Shown here piece by piece: positions 16,572 through 25,385 of a stretch of 29,101 nt of DNA (positions are counted from its first letter, which is position 1; each line of letters starts with the position of its first letter). This DNA is from Marvinbryantia sp. (GTDB lineage Bacteria > Bacillota > Clostridia > Lachnospirales > Lachnospiraceae): contig JAEDFS010000024.1 of NCBI GenBank assembly GCA_016297895.1, positions 1-29,101 on the forward strand, given 5' to 3'. The notes beneath the pieces are model-generated. The model was not told the DNA's origin. It searched no databases and saw only the letters and a program-made list of their open reading frames with translations. Position numbers and translations under genes: made by a program.

Positions 16572-16600
16572 ATTCTATAATAAATTATTCTCTATTTCAA
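16572..16600 (-). promoter_or_regulatory. Sigma-A promoter of efp
   Basis: On the minus strand TTGAAA (16600-16595), a 17-bp AT-rich spacer and TAGAAT (16577-16572). Each hexamer matches consensus at five of six positions. A 10-bp palindrome ATGAATTCAT (16564-16573) overlaps the end of the -10 and the expected start site. A small stem (16543-16547 with 16555-16559) lies in the 5' leader. Confidence 0.75.
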
Positions 16601-16627
16601 GATTTTTTTATCATTCTGACCCGGTTT

Positions 16628-17137
16628 TTACGCAAAAAGTAGTTTCTGAAGCTCTTTCACCGACTGAATCAGGCTTTTTCCGTCTGTAGAATACACCAGA
16701 TCAGCTGCATCCAGGTACTTTTCTTCCCTGGCCGCCATCAGGGAAAGGATCTTTTCTCTTAAATCTCCTCCCATCAGCTTCGGTCTGGTGGTGTCTCCAT
16801 GAAGCCGGTTCACCAGCGTATCCACTTCCGCTTTCAGATAAACCGTCTTACCAAGCGCTTTCAGATAACGGCGGTTGACCTCCCGCACCGGAAGTCCGCC
16901 TCCCACTGCGATCACCAGAGGCTCTGTCTCATTCTGAAGCTGCTTAAGAAGCTCTGTTTCCAGGTTCCGGAAAAACTCCTCACCATCCTCAGCGAAAATA
17001 TCCCGGATCACTCTCCCGGTCTGTTCTTCGATCATCTGATCCGTATCCACAAAACGGATCCCCGTCTCTTTTGCCAGCTTCTTTCCGATGCTGGTCTTTC
17101 CCGCTCCCATAAATCCCAGGAGAATCGTATGCCTCAT
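16628..17137 (-). CDS. aroK: Shikimate kinase
   Basis: This enzyme phosphorylates shikimate with ATP in the chorismate pathway. The 169-residue length is typical. It has the P-loop GFMGAGKT (8-15), the shikimate-binding Asp33 in DTDQMIE and Arg57 in FFRNLE, and the GGG turn (79-81) in AVGGGLPV. The segment RLHGDTTRPKL (111-121) contributes the ATP-side arginine. The ATG overlaps the stop of yqeG by four bases (ATGA), so translation is coupled. No other aro gene is in the window. Confidence 0.96.
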   Translation of the reverse strand: MRHTILLGFMGAGKTSIGKKLAKETGIRFVDTDQMIEEQTGRVIRDIFAEDGEEFFRNLETELLKQLQNETEPLVIAVGGGLPVREVNRRYLKALGKTVYLKAEVDTLVNRLHGDTTRPKLMGGDLREKILSLMAAREEKYLDAADLVYSTDGKSLIQSVKELQKLLFA

Positions 17138-17637
17138 GACGCCCTCTTTCTTCGTTTATAAAAATATAAAACGATCTTTTCCAGATATCGCTTCAGTACG
17201 ATCTGTATTTCTTCTTTCGGATGGATCGGCTTCACCAGAATGCTTCGGATCCCGGTGCGTTTTGCACCATACACATCCGTAAACAGCTGATCTCCCACAA
17301 ACAGGGTGTTTTCCCGGGTCGTGCCCATCTTCTCCATTGCCTTCTCATAGCTTTTTACGGAAGGCTTATGGGCATTTTCTATATAATATGCTCCCACATC
17401 CTCCGCAAACGGCTTCACCCTGGGAAGCTGATTATTGGAGATCAGGCAGCATTGCATTCCCAGGGAATGAAGCTTTCCAAAAAGCTGTCTCGCTCTCTCA
17501 TCCGCCGGTGCCCCGTGGGGCACCAGGGTATTATCAATATCAAAAAGGACACCCCGGTATCCTTTCCGATGCCATTCGTTAAAATCAATTTCATAGGTAG
17601 AATCCAGATATTCATCCGGGTAAAAACACTCCAGCAT
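17134..17637 (-). CDS. yqeG: YqeG family HAD-IIIA phosphatase
   Basis: The 167-residue protein has the HAD motifs in order: FDIDNTLV with Asp33 and Asp35, SNN (67-69), a Lys near 91 in AHKPSVK, and GDQLFTD (115-121). It belongs to the small YqeG group related to phosphatidylglycerophosphatase-like enzymes; the substrate is not certain. An AGGCGG SD lies in the end of the preceding aminotransferase gene, 10 bp away. It overlaps aroK by four bases. In many Firmicutes yqeG is near aroE or yqeH, so being next to a shikimate pathway gene is a familiar theme. Confidence 0.9.
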   Translation of the reverse strand: MLECFYPDEYLDSTYEIDFNEWHRKGYRGVLFDIDNTLVPHGAPADERARQLFGKLHSLGMQCCLISNNQLPRVKPFAEDVGAYYIENAHKPSVKSYEKAMEKMGTTRENTLFVGDQLFTDVYGAKRTGIRSILVKPIHPKEEIQIVLKRYLEKIVLYFYKRRKRAS

Positions 17638-17647
17638 AAGATACCGC

Positions 17648-18865
17648 CTATTTCTGTCTGTATTTGCTCAGGAATAATTCCAGCTTGTTCATTGCCTCTT
17701 CCAGTATCTCTTTTCTCGGAAGATATACGATTCGGAAATGATCCGGTGTGGGATAATTAAATGCCGTACCATGATTGATCAGGATCTTCTGCTTTTTCAG
17801 GAAGTCCAGGGCAAACTGTTCGTCATTGGTAATGTTGAACCGCTCCACATCCAGCTTCGGGAAAATATAAAAGGCTGCCCTGGGTTTTACGGCACTGACT
17901 CCCGGAATATCATTGAGCGCCTTATAGATGAACTCTCTCTGCTCGTACAAACGTCCGCCGGGCACTAAAAGCTCATCGGAACTCTGATATCCGCCCAGTG
18001 CTGTCTGAACGATGGACTGAGCCGGCACATTGGAGCAGAGACGCATATTGGACAGCATATTGATGCCTTCCATGTATCCCTTCGCACGGCTCTTATCTCC
18101 GCTTAACACCATCCAGCCCACACGATATCCGGCGATCCGGTGAGATTTGGATAAGCCGTTCATGGTCACACAAAAAAGATCCGGGCAGAGGGAAGCGATA
18201 GATACATGTTTTTCTTCATCCATCACAAGACGGTCATAGATCTCATCGGAAAAAATGATCAGCTGATGTTCTCTTGCCAGCTCAGCGATCTGAGCCAGCA
18301 CCTCTCTGGGATACAGTGCACCTGTGGGGTTGTTGGGATTGATGATCACGATTCCCTTGGTCTTATCGGTGATCTTGCTCCTCATATCCTCAATATCTGG
18401 ATACCAGTCTGACTGCTCGTCGCAGATATAATGGACCGCTGTTCCTCCTGCCAGTGTGATGGCTCCGGTCCACAGAGGATAATCCGGTGCCGGCACCAGA
18501 ATTTCATCCCCGTTATTCAAAAGTCCCTGCATGGACATCATGATCATTTCACTGACTCCGTTGCCCAGATAAATATCATTCATGCTCACATTGGGGATCT
18601 TTTTTAACTGACAGTACTGCATAATGGCTTTTCTTGCAGAGAACAGTCCCCGGGAATCCGAATATCCCTGGGTCTCTGTCAGGTTCCACATCATATCCTT
18701 TACCACTTCATCCGGCGCCCGGAATCCAAAAGGCGCCGGGTTGCCGATATTTAATTTTAAGATCGTGTCTCCATTTTCGATCATCCGGTTGGCTTCATCC
18801 AGAACCGGTCCCCTGATATCATAACAGACATGATCCAGCTTTGTTGATTTATTAAATGCTCTCAT
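17648..18865 (-). CDS. PLP-dependent aminotransferase (AlaA/AlaT-like)
   Basis: The 405-residue protein has class I aminotransferase marks: NPNNPTG (176-182), SDEIYDRL with Asp207, and the PLP lysine Lys240 in NGLSKSHRIAGYRVGW. The N-terminal pattern FNKSTKLDHVCYDIRGPVLDEA is characteristic of the AlaA-type group that makes alanine from pyruvate and glutamate. The exact substrate is an inference from that group. A promoter overlapping the 3' end of polC lies just upstream, and AAGGAG provides the SD. It heads the aminotransferase-yqeG-aroK unit. Confidence 0.92.
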   Translation of the reverse strand: MRAFNKSTKLDHVCYDIRGPVLDEANRMIENGDTILKLNIGNPAPFGFRAPDEVVKDMMWNLTETQGYSDSRGLFSARKAIMQYCQLKKIPNVSMNDIYLGNGVSEMIMMSMQGLLNNGDEILVPAPDYPLWTGAITLAGGTAVHYICDEQSDWYPDIEDMRSKITDKTKGIVIINPNNPTGALYPREVLAQIAELAREHQLIIFSDEIYDRLVMDEEKHVSIASLCPDLFCVTMNGLSKSHRIAGYRVGWMVLSGDKSRAKGYMEGINMLSNMRLCSNVPAQSIVQTALGGYQSSDELLVPGGRLYEQREFIYKALNDIPGVSAVKPRAAFYIFPKLDVERFNITNDEQFALDFLKKQKILINHGTAFNYPTPDHFRIVYLPRKEILEEAMNKLELFLSKYRQK

Positions 18866-18900
18866 CCTTATTCACTCTCCTTATGCGGACTCTTTTTGGT

Positions 18901-18929
18901 AGTATAACACTGTCTCTCTTAAAAATCAA
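18901..18929 (-). promoter_or_regulatory. Sigma-A promoter of the aminotransferase-yqeG-aroK unit
   Basis: On the minus strand TTGATT (18929-18924), a 17-bp spacer and TATACT (18906-18901), with TG one base before the -10. The -35 lies within the last codons of polC, so this unit can be transcribed independently of polC. Confidence 0.65.
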
Positions 18930-21900
18930 ACAGAGATAACTGGTTGGACTCAGGAAGATCTCCAAGGATCCCCAGATCATCCATCACATCGATGACGCTC
19001 TTGCTGACCTTGGTTCTCTGCCAGAAATCGTCCTTGGATAAAAACGGTCCGTCCTTCACTGCTTCCACCACAGCCTCCGCCGCTTTGTCCCCCAGTCCGT
19101 CTATGGTAGAAAGAGCCGGCATCAGTTTTCCGTCTATGATCTGGAATTTATTTGCCTGGGCTCTTTCCAGATCGATGGGCATAAACTCAAAGCCTCTTGC
19201 ATACATTTCCTGTACGCTCTTCATATCTTTGTAAGTATCCTGCTCTTTCTTAGTCAGGCTGTCATAGTTTTTCTTATATTCTTTCATATAATTCAGCAGT
19301 TTTTCATGTCCCTGGCACATCAGCTCGTAATTGAAGGCTGATGCACGGATGCTGAAATAAGCCGCATAGTAGGCCAGCGGATAATAGACCTTACAGTAGG
19401 CGATCCGGTATGCCATCATGACATAAGCCGCCGCATGGGCCTTGGGGAACATATATTTGATCTTCTTACAGGACCAGATGTACCAGTCCGGCACCCCATG
19501 GGCTTTCATATCTTCTTCCCACTCCGGCTTCAATCCCTTGCCCTTACGCACGCTCTCCATGATCGTAAAGGACTGTTCGCTGTCCATCCCCATATTAATA
19601 AGATAGGTCATGATATCATCTCTGGTACAGATGGCAGTGGAGATCGTCGCTTTTCCCTCCTGAATAAGAGTCTGCGCATTTCCAAGCCATACATCCGTTC
19701 CGTGGGACAGACCGGAAATACGCACCAGATCCGAGAAGCTCTGGGGCTTCGTATCCTGAAGCATCTGAATGACAAAATCCGTTCCGAATTCCGGAATTCC
19801 CAGGGAGCCCAGCGGACATCCCATGATCTCCTCCGGCGTCACCCCGAGAGCCTCCGTACTGGTAAAGAGCGACATGACTCCCTTATCATCCAGCGGGATC
19901 GTCTTGGCATCCAGACCGGTCAGATCCTCCAGCATACGGATCATGGTGGGATCATCGTGCCCCAGAATATCCAGCTTCAGCAGGTTATGATCTATGGAGT
20001 GATAGTCAAAATGCGTGGTAATGATATCGGTCTCCGTGTCGTTGGCCGGATGCTGTACCGGTGTAAAGGAATAAATCTCTTCTCCGTGGGGAAGCACTAT
20101 GATTCCCCCCGGATGCTGTCCCGTTGTCCTTCTCACTCCTACACATCCCTCTACGATCCGATTGATCTCACAGGTCCGTTTCCTGTGTCCCCGCTCTTCA
20201 AAATAATTCTTTACATATCCGAATGCGGTCTTATCGGCCAGTGTACCGATGGTTCCGGCACGGAAGGTGTGTCCCTCCCCGAAAATAACCTCTGTATACC
20301 GGTGGGCATTACTCTGATAATCTCCGGAGAAGTTCAGGTCGATATCCGGCTCCTTGTTTCCCTTAAATCCCAGGAACGTCTCAAAGGGGATATCAAATCC
20401 CTCTTTCCGAAGAGGCGCTCCGCAGTTGGGACAGTTTTTATCCGGCATGTCACACCCGGCTCTTCCGGCAAAGGGTTTCACATCATCGGAATCAAAATCA
20501 TAATAGTGACAGTCTTCGCAGTAATAATGAGGCCGCAGCGGATTTACCTCCGTGATTCCCGCCATGGTAGCCACAAAGGAAGATCCGACTGACCCTCTGG
20601 AGCCTACCAGATATCCGTCCGCATTGGATTTCCATACCAGCTTCTGGGCAATGATATACATTACCGCAAACCCGTTGGAAATAATGGAATGAAGTTCTCT
20701 CTCCAAACGTTCTGTAACCACAGGCGGAAGCTCCTCCCCGTAGATCTCATGGGCCCGGTTATAGCAGATCTCACGCAGAGTCTTATCGGAATCCTCAATG
20801 ACCGGCGGACATTTATCGGGACGAACCGGAGAGATTTTCTCACACATGGCCGCAATTCTATTGGAATTGGTGATGACTACCTCTTCTGCTTTTTCCGCTC
20901 CCAGATATTCAAATTCTTTCAGCATCTCCTCTGTCGTCCGAAGATAGAGCGGAGCCTGACTGTCTGCATCCTTAAATCCTTTTCCGGCCATGATGATCCG
21001 CCGGTACACCTCATCCTCCGGATTCAGGAAATGGACATCGCAGGTGGCGACCACAGGCTTTCCGAACTGTTCTCCCAGCTTCACGATCTTTCGGTTCAGA
21101 TTCTTAAGATCCTCTTCTGTACGCACATCATCCCGGTCTTCCCGCAGCATAAAGGCGTTGTTGCCGATGGGCTGGATCTCCAGATAATCATAAAAATCCA
21201 CCAGACGGGCGATCTCCTGATCTGTCTTTTCTTCCAGCACCGCCTGGAATAATTCTCCGGCCTCACAGGCGGAACCCAGGATCAGGCCTTCCCGGTATTT
21301 TAACAGTGCACTTTTTGGTATTCTCGGCCTGCGGTTATAATACTGCAGATGAGAATAAGACACCAGACGATAGAGATTCACTCTTCCCACTTCATTTTTC
21401 GCCAGAATAATGGCATGATAGGTGGGCAGCTTTTTGATCTGCTCCAGGGAAGCACTTCCCAGGGCATTGACCCCGTCCAGATCGCTCACTTCCTGCTTTT
21501 CCAGCATTTCCACAAATTTTACAAAGATCTCTGCTGTGCAGGCCGCATCATCCACCGCCCGGTGGTGGTGATGCAGGCTGATCTGCAGCGCCTTCGCCAC
21601 CGTGTCCAGCTTAAACCGGTTCAGCTGCGGCAGAAGCACTCTTGCAAGGGCTACCGTATCCAGATAAACAAAACTCCTGGGATAGCCCAGTCTTCTGCAG
21701 TTTTCTTCAATAAAGCTCACATCAAACCCGGCATTGTGGGCAACCAGTACCGCATCCCCCACAAATTCCAGAAACTTCGGAAGAATCTCTTCGATCTCCG
21801 GCGCATCCATCACCATATGGTCATTGATACTGGTCAGTTCTTCGATTTTAAAAGGAATCGGCACTTTAGGATTGACAAAGGTGGAAAACTGCTCTGTAAT

Positions 21901-23493
21901 CTCACCGTTCACCACCTTCACGGCTCCGATCTCGATGATCCGGTTATTCACCGGACTGAAGCCTGTGGTCTCCAGGTCAAATACCACATAGGTATCACGA
22001 AGGCTTCTTCCATCTGAATTCACTACGATATTTTTCAGGTCATCCACCAGATAGGCTTCCACCCCGTAGATTACTTTAAAGGGATCTGCAATCTTTTTCA
22101 ATTCCTCTTTTGTTGCCTCCGGATGTTCTTTCTGATATTTTGCCCGGTAATCCCGGTCAATATCCTCGATCACATGATTGGCATCCGGAAATGCCTGCAC
22201 TGCGCCGTGATCGGTGATGGCAATGGCCGGCTGTCCCCATTTATAGGCCTGTTTTACAATATCCTTCGCCTCGGAAACTCCATCCATATCACTCATTTTT
22301 GTGTGACAGTGAAGTTCCACCCGTTTTTCCGGATAGGTATCCACTCTGGGAACCCGAAAATCCACCGTTTTCTTTACTCCTACCACAGAACCGATGGTAA
22401 GCTGACTGTCGAACCGGTCTATGGTAGTCACGCCTTTGAGTTTCACAAAAGCTCCTTTTTTCAGGTTTTCTGTCAGCTCCGGTATCTGCTCTGTCCCCAG
22501 GAACATTTTGACCACAATGGTATCCGTAAAATCCGTAATGCTGAGGATGACAATGGTCTTCTCTCCCCGGATATCCCTGGTCTCCAGTTCCCGGATCTGC
22601 CCGCGGATCACCACTTCACCCATCTCGCCTTCTATGCTGCTGATGGGAATGGCATCCTCCTCAAAGTCTCTCCCGTAGAACACATCAGGATTATCCGAAC
22701 GCTTCAGTGCTCTTTTGAACTCACCGCCCTGGCGCCTGAAGGAACCACCTTTTGGATCCTGCCCTCCGGTAACCGGTTTTGCCGGACCCGGTGTTCCTGA
22801 CGGTTTTGCCGGTTCTTTTGCCGCACCATTCCCGGTCTTCGGCTCTTCCTGTGCGATCAGGAGTTCTTCCCTGGATGCAGCCGCTTCCTGCTCCTTCTGT
22901 GCTTTTCCCTGCTCCAGACGGCTTACAATGGCTTCTACCTCCTGCTGGATCAGAATATCGCTGTTGCGCCTTGCCTTGCTCATTTTGGCTTCCTTCTGAT
23001 GAAGGGCGATCTTCAGTGACATTCCGCACCTCTCACAGAATATCTTCTCCAGGATCCGTACCAGCTCTTCCGCTTTTCCCTCCAGCACCACTGACTCCTC
23101 GATGGTCATATCCATACAGTCAGATGCACTGAAGGTACACTCTGCCTGCCGCAGCAGATTATATTCAAAAATACTGTATCCTTTCAGTTCCAGGAGAATA
23201 CTGTCTTTATAAACAGGAAAAAAGTTTTCCGGCGTATACTGGCCGGAAAGGCGGAAGGTTTCCAGGATCTTCACCTGCATCTGCTCCGTTCCAAAGCACT
23301 GCGTGCGAATCGCCTCCTCCATCTCATAAATATATCTCTTATGGATCCAGGTATCACTGAGAACAAAAATGCGCAGAAGATCCCTGGCAGAAGTGACGGT
23401 CACTTTCGTAACCGTCACCTTTGCAAAAAGATTCTTCACTTCTTCTTTTACTTTTACCTCCGGAAATACTTCCATGAAGCGTTTTTCTGACAT
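18919..23493 (-). CDS. polC: DNA polymerase III, PolC type
   Basis: This is the replicative polymerase of low-GC Gram-positives. With the ATG at 23493 it has 1524 residues. Domains in order: N-terminal region (1-200); a low-complexity linker rich in Ala, Pro, Gly and Lys (about 200-260); an OB-fold (about 290-375); a PHP domain (RVELHCHTKMSDMDG, His395/His397, ITDHG 427-430) split by a DnaQ-like exonuclease (501-665: Asp506, Glu508, Asp591, His644, Asp649); a zinc site (Cys992, Cys995, Cys1014, Cys1021, Cys1024); and the polymerase core with PDIDLNFSGD (Asp1050, Asp1052). All catalytic residues are intact. The ATG has GGGGGA before it. A TTG 28 codons upstream keeps the frame open but lies in ispG and in a repeat, and is rejected. 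The last residues, SLFDF, fit a clamp-binding tail. Confidence 0.97.
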   Translation of the reverse strand: MSEKRFMEVFPEVKVKEEVKNLFAKVTVTKVTVTSARDLLRIFVLSDTWIHKRYIYEMEEAIRTQCFGTEQMQVKILETFRLSGQYTPENFFPVYKDSILLELKGYSIFEYNLLRQAECTFSASDCMDMTIEESVVLEGKAEELVRILEKIFCERCGMSLKIALHQKEAKMSKARRNSDILIQQEVEAIVSRLEQGKAQKEQEAAASREELLIAQEEPKTGNGAAKEPAKPSGTPGPAKPVTGGQDPKGGSFRRQGGEFKRALKRSDNPDVFYGRDFEEDAIPISSIEGEMGEVVIRGQIRELETRDIRGEKTIVILSITDFTDTIVVKMFLGTEQIPELTENLKKGAFVKLKGVTTIDRFDSQLTIGSVVGVKKTVDFRVPRVDTYPEKRVELHCHTKMSDMDGVSEAKDIVKQAYKWGQPAIAITDHGAVQAFPDANHVIEDIDRDYRAKYQKEHPEATKEELKKIADPFKVIYGVEAYLVDDLKNIVVNSDGRSLRDTYVVFDLETTGFSPVNNRIIEIGAVKVVNGEITEQFSTFVNPKVPIPFKIEELTSINDHMVMDAPEIEEILPKFLEFVGDAVLVAHNAGFDVSFIEENCRRLGYPRSFVYLDTVALARVLLPQLNRFKLDTVAKALQISLHHHHRAVDDAACTAEIFVKFVEMLEKQEVSDLDGVNALGSASLEQIKKLPTYHAIILAKNEVGRVNLYRLVSYSHLQYYNRRPRIPKSALLKYREGLILGSACEAGELFQAVLEEKTDQEIARLVDFYDYLEIQPIGNNAFMLREDRDDVRTEEDLKNLNRKIVKLGEQFGKPVVATCDVHFLNPEDEVYRRIIMAGKGFKDADSQAPLYLRTTEEMLKEFEYLGAEKAEEVVITNSNRIAAMCEKISPVRPDKCPPVIEDSDKTLREICYNRAHEIYGEELPPVVTERLERELHSIISNGFAVMYIIAQKLVWKSNADGYLVGSRGSVGSSFVATMAGITEVNPLRPHYYCEDCHYYDFDSDDVKPFAGRAGCDMPDKNCPNCGAPLRKEGFDIPFETFLGFKGNKEPDIDLNFSGDYQSNAHRYTEVIFGEGHTFRAGTIGTLADKTAFGYVKNYFEERGHRKRTCEINRIVEGCVGVRRTTGQHPGGIIVLPHGEEIYSFTPVQHPANDTETDIITTHFDYHSIDHNLLKLDILGHDDPTMIRMLEDLTGLDAKTIPLDDKGVMSLFTSTEALGVTPEEIMGCPLGSLGIPEFGTDFVIQMLQDTKPQSFSDLVRISGLSHGTDVWLGNAQTLIQEGKATISTAICTRDDIMTYLINMGMDSEQSFTIMESVRKGKGLKPEWEEDMKAHGVPDWYIWSCKKIKYMFPKAHAAAYVMMAYRIAYCKVYYPLAYYAAYFSIRASAFNYELMCQGHEKLLNYMKEYKKNYDSLTKKEQDTYKDMKSVQEMYARGFEFMPIDLERAQANKFQIIDGKLMPALSTIDGLGDKAAEAVVEAVKDGPFLSKDDFWQRTKVSKSVIDVMDDLGILGDLPESNQLSLFDF

Positions 23494-23510
23494 AGTATCC
23501 CCCGTATCTT

Positions 23511-23561
23511 TTCTGTCGTTTGCTTCTGTCGTTTGCTTCTGTCGTTTGCTTCTGTCGTTTA
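23511..23561 (-). repeat. 13-bp tandem repeat, four copies, between ispG and polC
   Basis: On the plus strand the unit TTCTGTCGTTTGC occurs at 23511-23523, 23524-23536 and 23537-23549. A fourth, partial copy at 23550-23560 runs into the ispG stop codon. The three full copies are identical. It fills most of the 65-bp ispG-polC gap and ends about 17 bases before the polC ATG, near its SD. A perfect short tandem array like this can change copy number by slippage. Confidence 0.95.
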
Positions 23562-24620
23562 CTGCTGTTCTTTCCAATGCAGGAGTTCTTCCCGCAGCGC
23601 CGGAAGCAGTTCCTGCTCCGGCAGCTTTCTGATTACTTCACCTTTTTTAATCAGAAGGCCCTCGCCTTTTCCTCCGGCGATTCCGATATCTGCTTCTTTT
23701 GCTTCCCCAGGGCCGTTGACGACGCATCCCATCACAGCCACCTTAATGTCCAGAGGAATGTCTGCTACCATATCTTCCACCGCATTGGCAAGACCAATGA
23801 GATCAATGCTGGTTCTTCCGCAGGTCGGACAGGATACCACCTCGATCCCGCCTTTTCGAAGCCCCAGGGTCCGCAGGATCAGCTTTGCAGACTTGATCTC
23901 TTCCGCCGGGTCTCCTGTCAGGGACACCCGGATGGTATCTCCGATTCCTTTAGACAGGATCAGTCCCAGTCCTATGGCTGATTTGATGTTTCCTGACAGC
24001 AGAGTTCCCGCCTCGGTAATTCCCACATGAAGAGGATAGCCGGTCTTTTCCGCCATCACTTCATGGGCTTTTACGCACATCAGCACATCGGATGATTTGA
24101 TGCTGATTACCAGATTATCATATCCCAGATCCTCAATGATATGGACCTTGTCAAGGGCGCTTTCCACGATCCCTTCCGCCGTCACCCCATGATATTTCTC
24201 CACCAGTTCTTTTTCAAGGGAACCGCTGTTGACTCCTACCCGGATAGGGATATTCCGTTCCTTCGCAGCATCCACCACCGCACGCACCCGTTCTTTGCTT
24301 CCGATGTTTCCCGGATTGATCCGGATCTTATCTGCACCGTTTTCAATGGCTGCGATGGCCATTTTGTAATCAAAATGAATGTCTGCCACAAGAGGAATGG
24401 AGATCTGTTTTTTGATCTCCTTTAAAGCCTGCGCCGCTTCCATGGTAGGAACGGTACAGCGGATGATCTCACATCCCGCTGCAGTCAGACGCTGTATCTG
24501 TTCCACCGTGGCTTTTACATCTTCTGTCTTTGTGTTCGTCATTGACTGGATCAGGATCGGATTGCCTCCTCCGATGACCCGGTCGCCGATCCGGATCTTT
24601 TTTGTATGTTCTCTATACAT
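23559..24620 (-). CDS. ispG: 4-hydroxy-3-methylbut-2-enyl diphosphate synthase (flavodoxin)
   Basis: IspG (GcpE) carries out the penultimate step of the MEP isoprenoid pathway. With the ATG at 24620 it has 353 residues, the short two-domain bacterial form. The [4Fe-4S] cluster ligands are Cys264 and Cys267 in SCPTCGRTSIDL, Cys299 in MGCVVNGPGEAKEADIG, and Glu306. The TIM-barrel part has VADIHFDYKMA and INPGNIG. A GTG directly before the ATG lies too close to the GAGGTG SD and is not used. The gap to the D-lyxose isomerase gene is 17 bp. polC follows, as in many Clostridia. Confidence 0.97.
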   Translation of the reverse strand: MYREHTKKIRIGDRVIGGGNPILIQSMTNTKTEDVKATVEQIQRLTAAGCEIIRCTVPTMEAAQALKEIKKQISIPLVADIHFDYKMAIAAIENGADKIRINPGNIGSKERVRAVVDAAKERNIPIRVGVNSGSLEKELVEKYHGVTAEGIVESALDKVHIIEDLGYDNLVISIKSSDVLMCVKAHEVMAEKTGYPLHVGITEAGTLLSGNIKSAIGLGLILSKGIGDTIRVSLTGDPAEEIKSAKLILRTLGLRKGGIEVVSCPTCGRTSIDLIGLANAVEDMVADIPLDIKVAVMGCVVNGPGEAKEADIGIAGGKGEGLLIKKGEVIRKLPEQELLPALREELLHWKEQQ

Positions 24621-24637
24621 CACGCACCTCGTTTTCT

Positions 24638-25321
24638 TTATTCCACTGCTTTCGGATATTCAAAGCACAGCAGACGGTAAGGCGGTTCATCCTCTTCAAT
24701 GGCCGGAAATCTTCCCATTTCCTGATAGAACCGGTTGTCCGCATTGTCATCGTTGCACATGGACACTTCCCCGATCAGTACATCCCCTGTTCCCGGCTTT
24801 ACTTCAAAATCGTGATACTGATGAGGCCACAGTGTCAGGCTCTCACCCGGCTTTAACTCCACACCGGTTCCTGCCGGAGCTGTATAGGATCTTCCATCTG
24901 AGTTGATCGTCACATCCTCCGGTGACAGGCTTCCATCCCCCTTGTCATCGTACACATGAATGATCAGAGTGCCGCCTCCCCGGTTGATAATGTCCTCACT
25001 CTTCACCCAGTGAAAATGCATGGGCGCCTTCTGGCCTTCCTTGAGCATCAGCAGCTTCTCCGCATACACTTTTTTATATTTGGGGTTATTCTGGTTGCCG
25101 TTTCGGATGGTGATCAGCGCAAATCCCAGCTTCTCCCAGTTGCCCTGTCCAAAATCCGTGATATCCCATCCCAGCATATTGTCACGGATCTCATCATATT
25201 CATGATTCTTCGTCTCCCACTCCTGCGGCGTCCAGCTGCAGAACGGAGGAAGTGAAAATCCATGTTCTTTTATTAAAGCTTCCATATAACGGATACAATT
25301 GTTGATTTCCGATCTTTTCAT
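24638..25321 (-). CDS. D-lyxose ketol-isomerase (cupin)
   Basis: The 227-residue cupin-fold protein matches the D-lyxose isomerase family, which interconverts D-lyxose and D-xylulose with a divalent metal, usually Mn2+. Likely metal ligands are His102 and His104 in MHFHWVKSED, Glu109, and His170 in WPHQYHDFEV. The INRGGGTLIIHVY stretch is also typical. The start at 25321 is chosen for its GGGAGG SD eight bases upstream and for the family N-terminus MKRSEINNCI; the frame stays open further upstream, antisense to ilvE and its promoter. It heads the operon with ispG and polC, an odd place for a sugar isomerase. No sugar transporter or kinase is nearby. Confidence 0.9.
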   Translation of the reverse strand: MKRSEINNCIRYMEALIKEHGFSLPPFCSWTPQEWETKNHEYDEIRDNMLGWDITDFGQGNWEKLGFALITIRNGNQNNPKYKKVYAEKLLMLKEGQKAPMHFHWVKSEDIINRGGGTLIIHVYDDKGDGSLSPEDVTINSDGRSYTAPAGTGVELKPGESLTLWPHQYHDFEVKPGTGDVLIGEVSMCNDDNADNRFYQEMGRFPAIEEDEPPYRLLCFEYPKAVE

Positions 25322-25352
25322 GAGAAAAACCTCCCTGTCGTGTCTTTTTTTC

Positions 25353-25381
25353 AGTATACAACATCCCTTCTTTCCCTTCAA
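25353..25381 (-). promoter_or_regulatory. Sigma-A promoter of the lyxose isomerase-ispG-polC unit
   Basis: On the minus strand TTGAAG (25381-25376), a 17-bp spacer and TATACT (25358-25353). Its expected start site is about 25 bases before the ATG, leaving a short leader. Its -35 lies four bases from the -35 of the divergent ilvE promoter. Confidence 0.65.
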
Positions 25382-25385
25382 GCTC

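Noticed and set aside
19435..20592. Long plus-strand open frame of 385 codons inside polC
   Set aside because: It is antisense to the intact, well-conserved polymerase core, has no SD, and its translation shows no recognisable domain. It is a shadow of the coding strand.
23511..23561. CRISPR-like repeat array
   Set aside because: The 13-bp units are directly adjacent with no spacers, and no cas genes are present.
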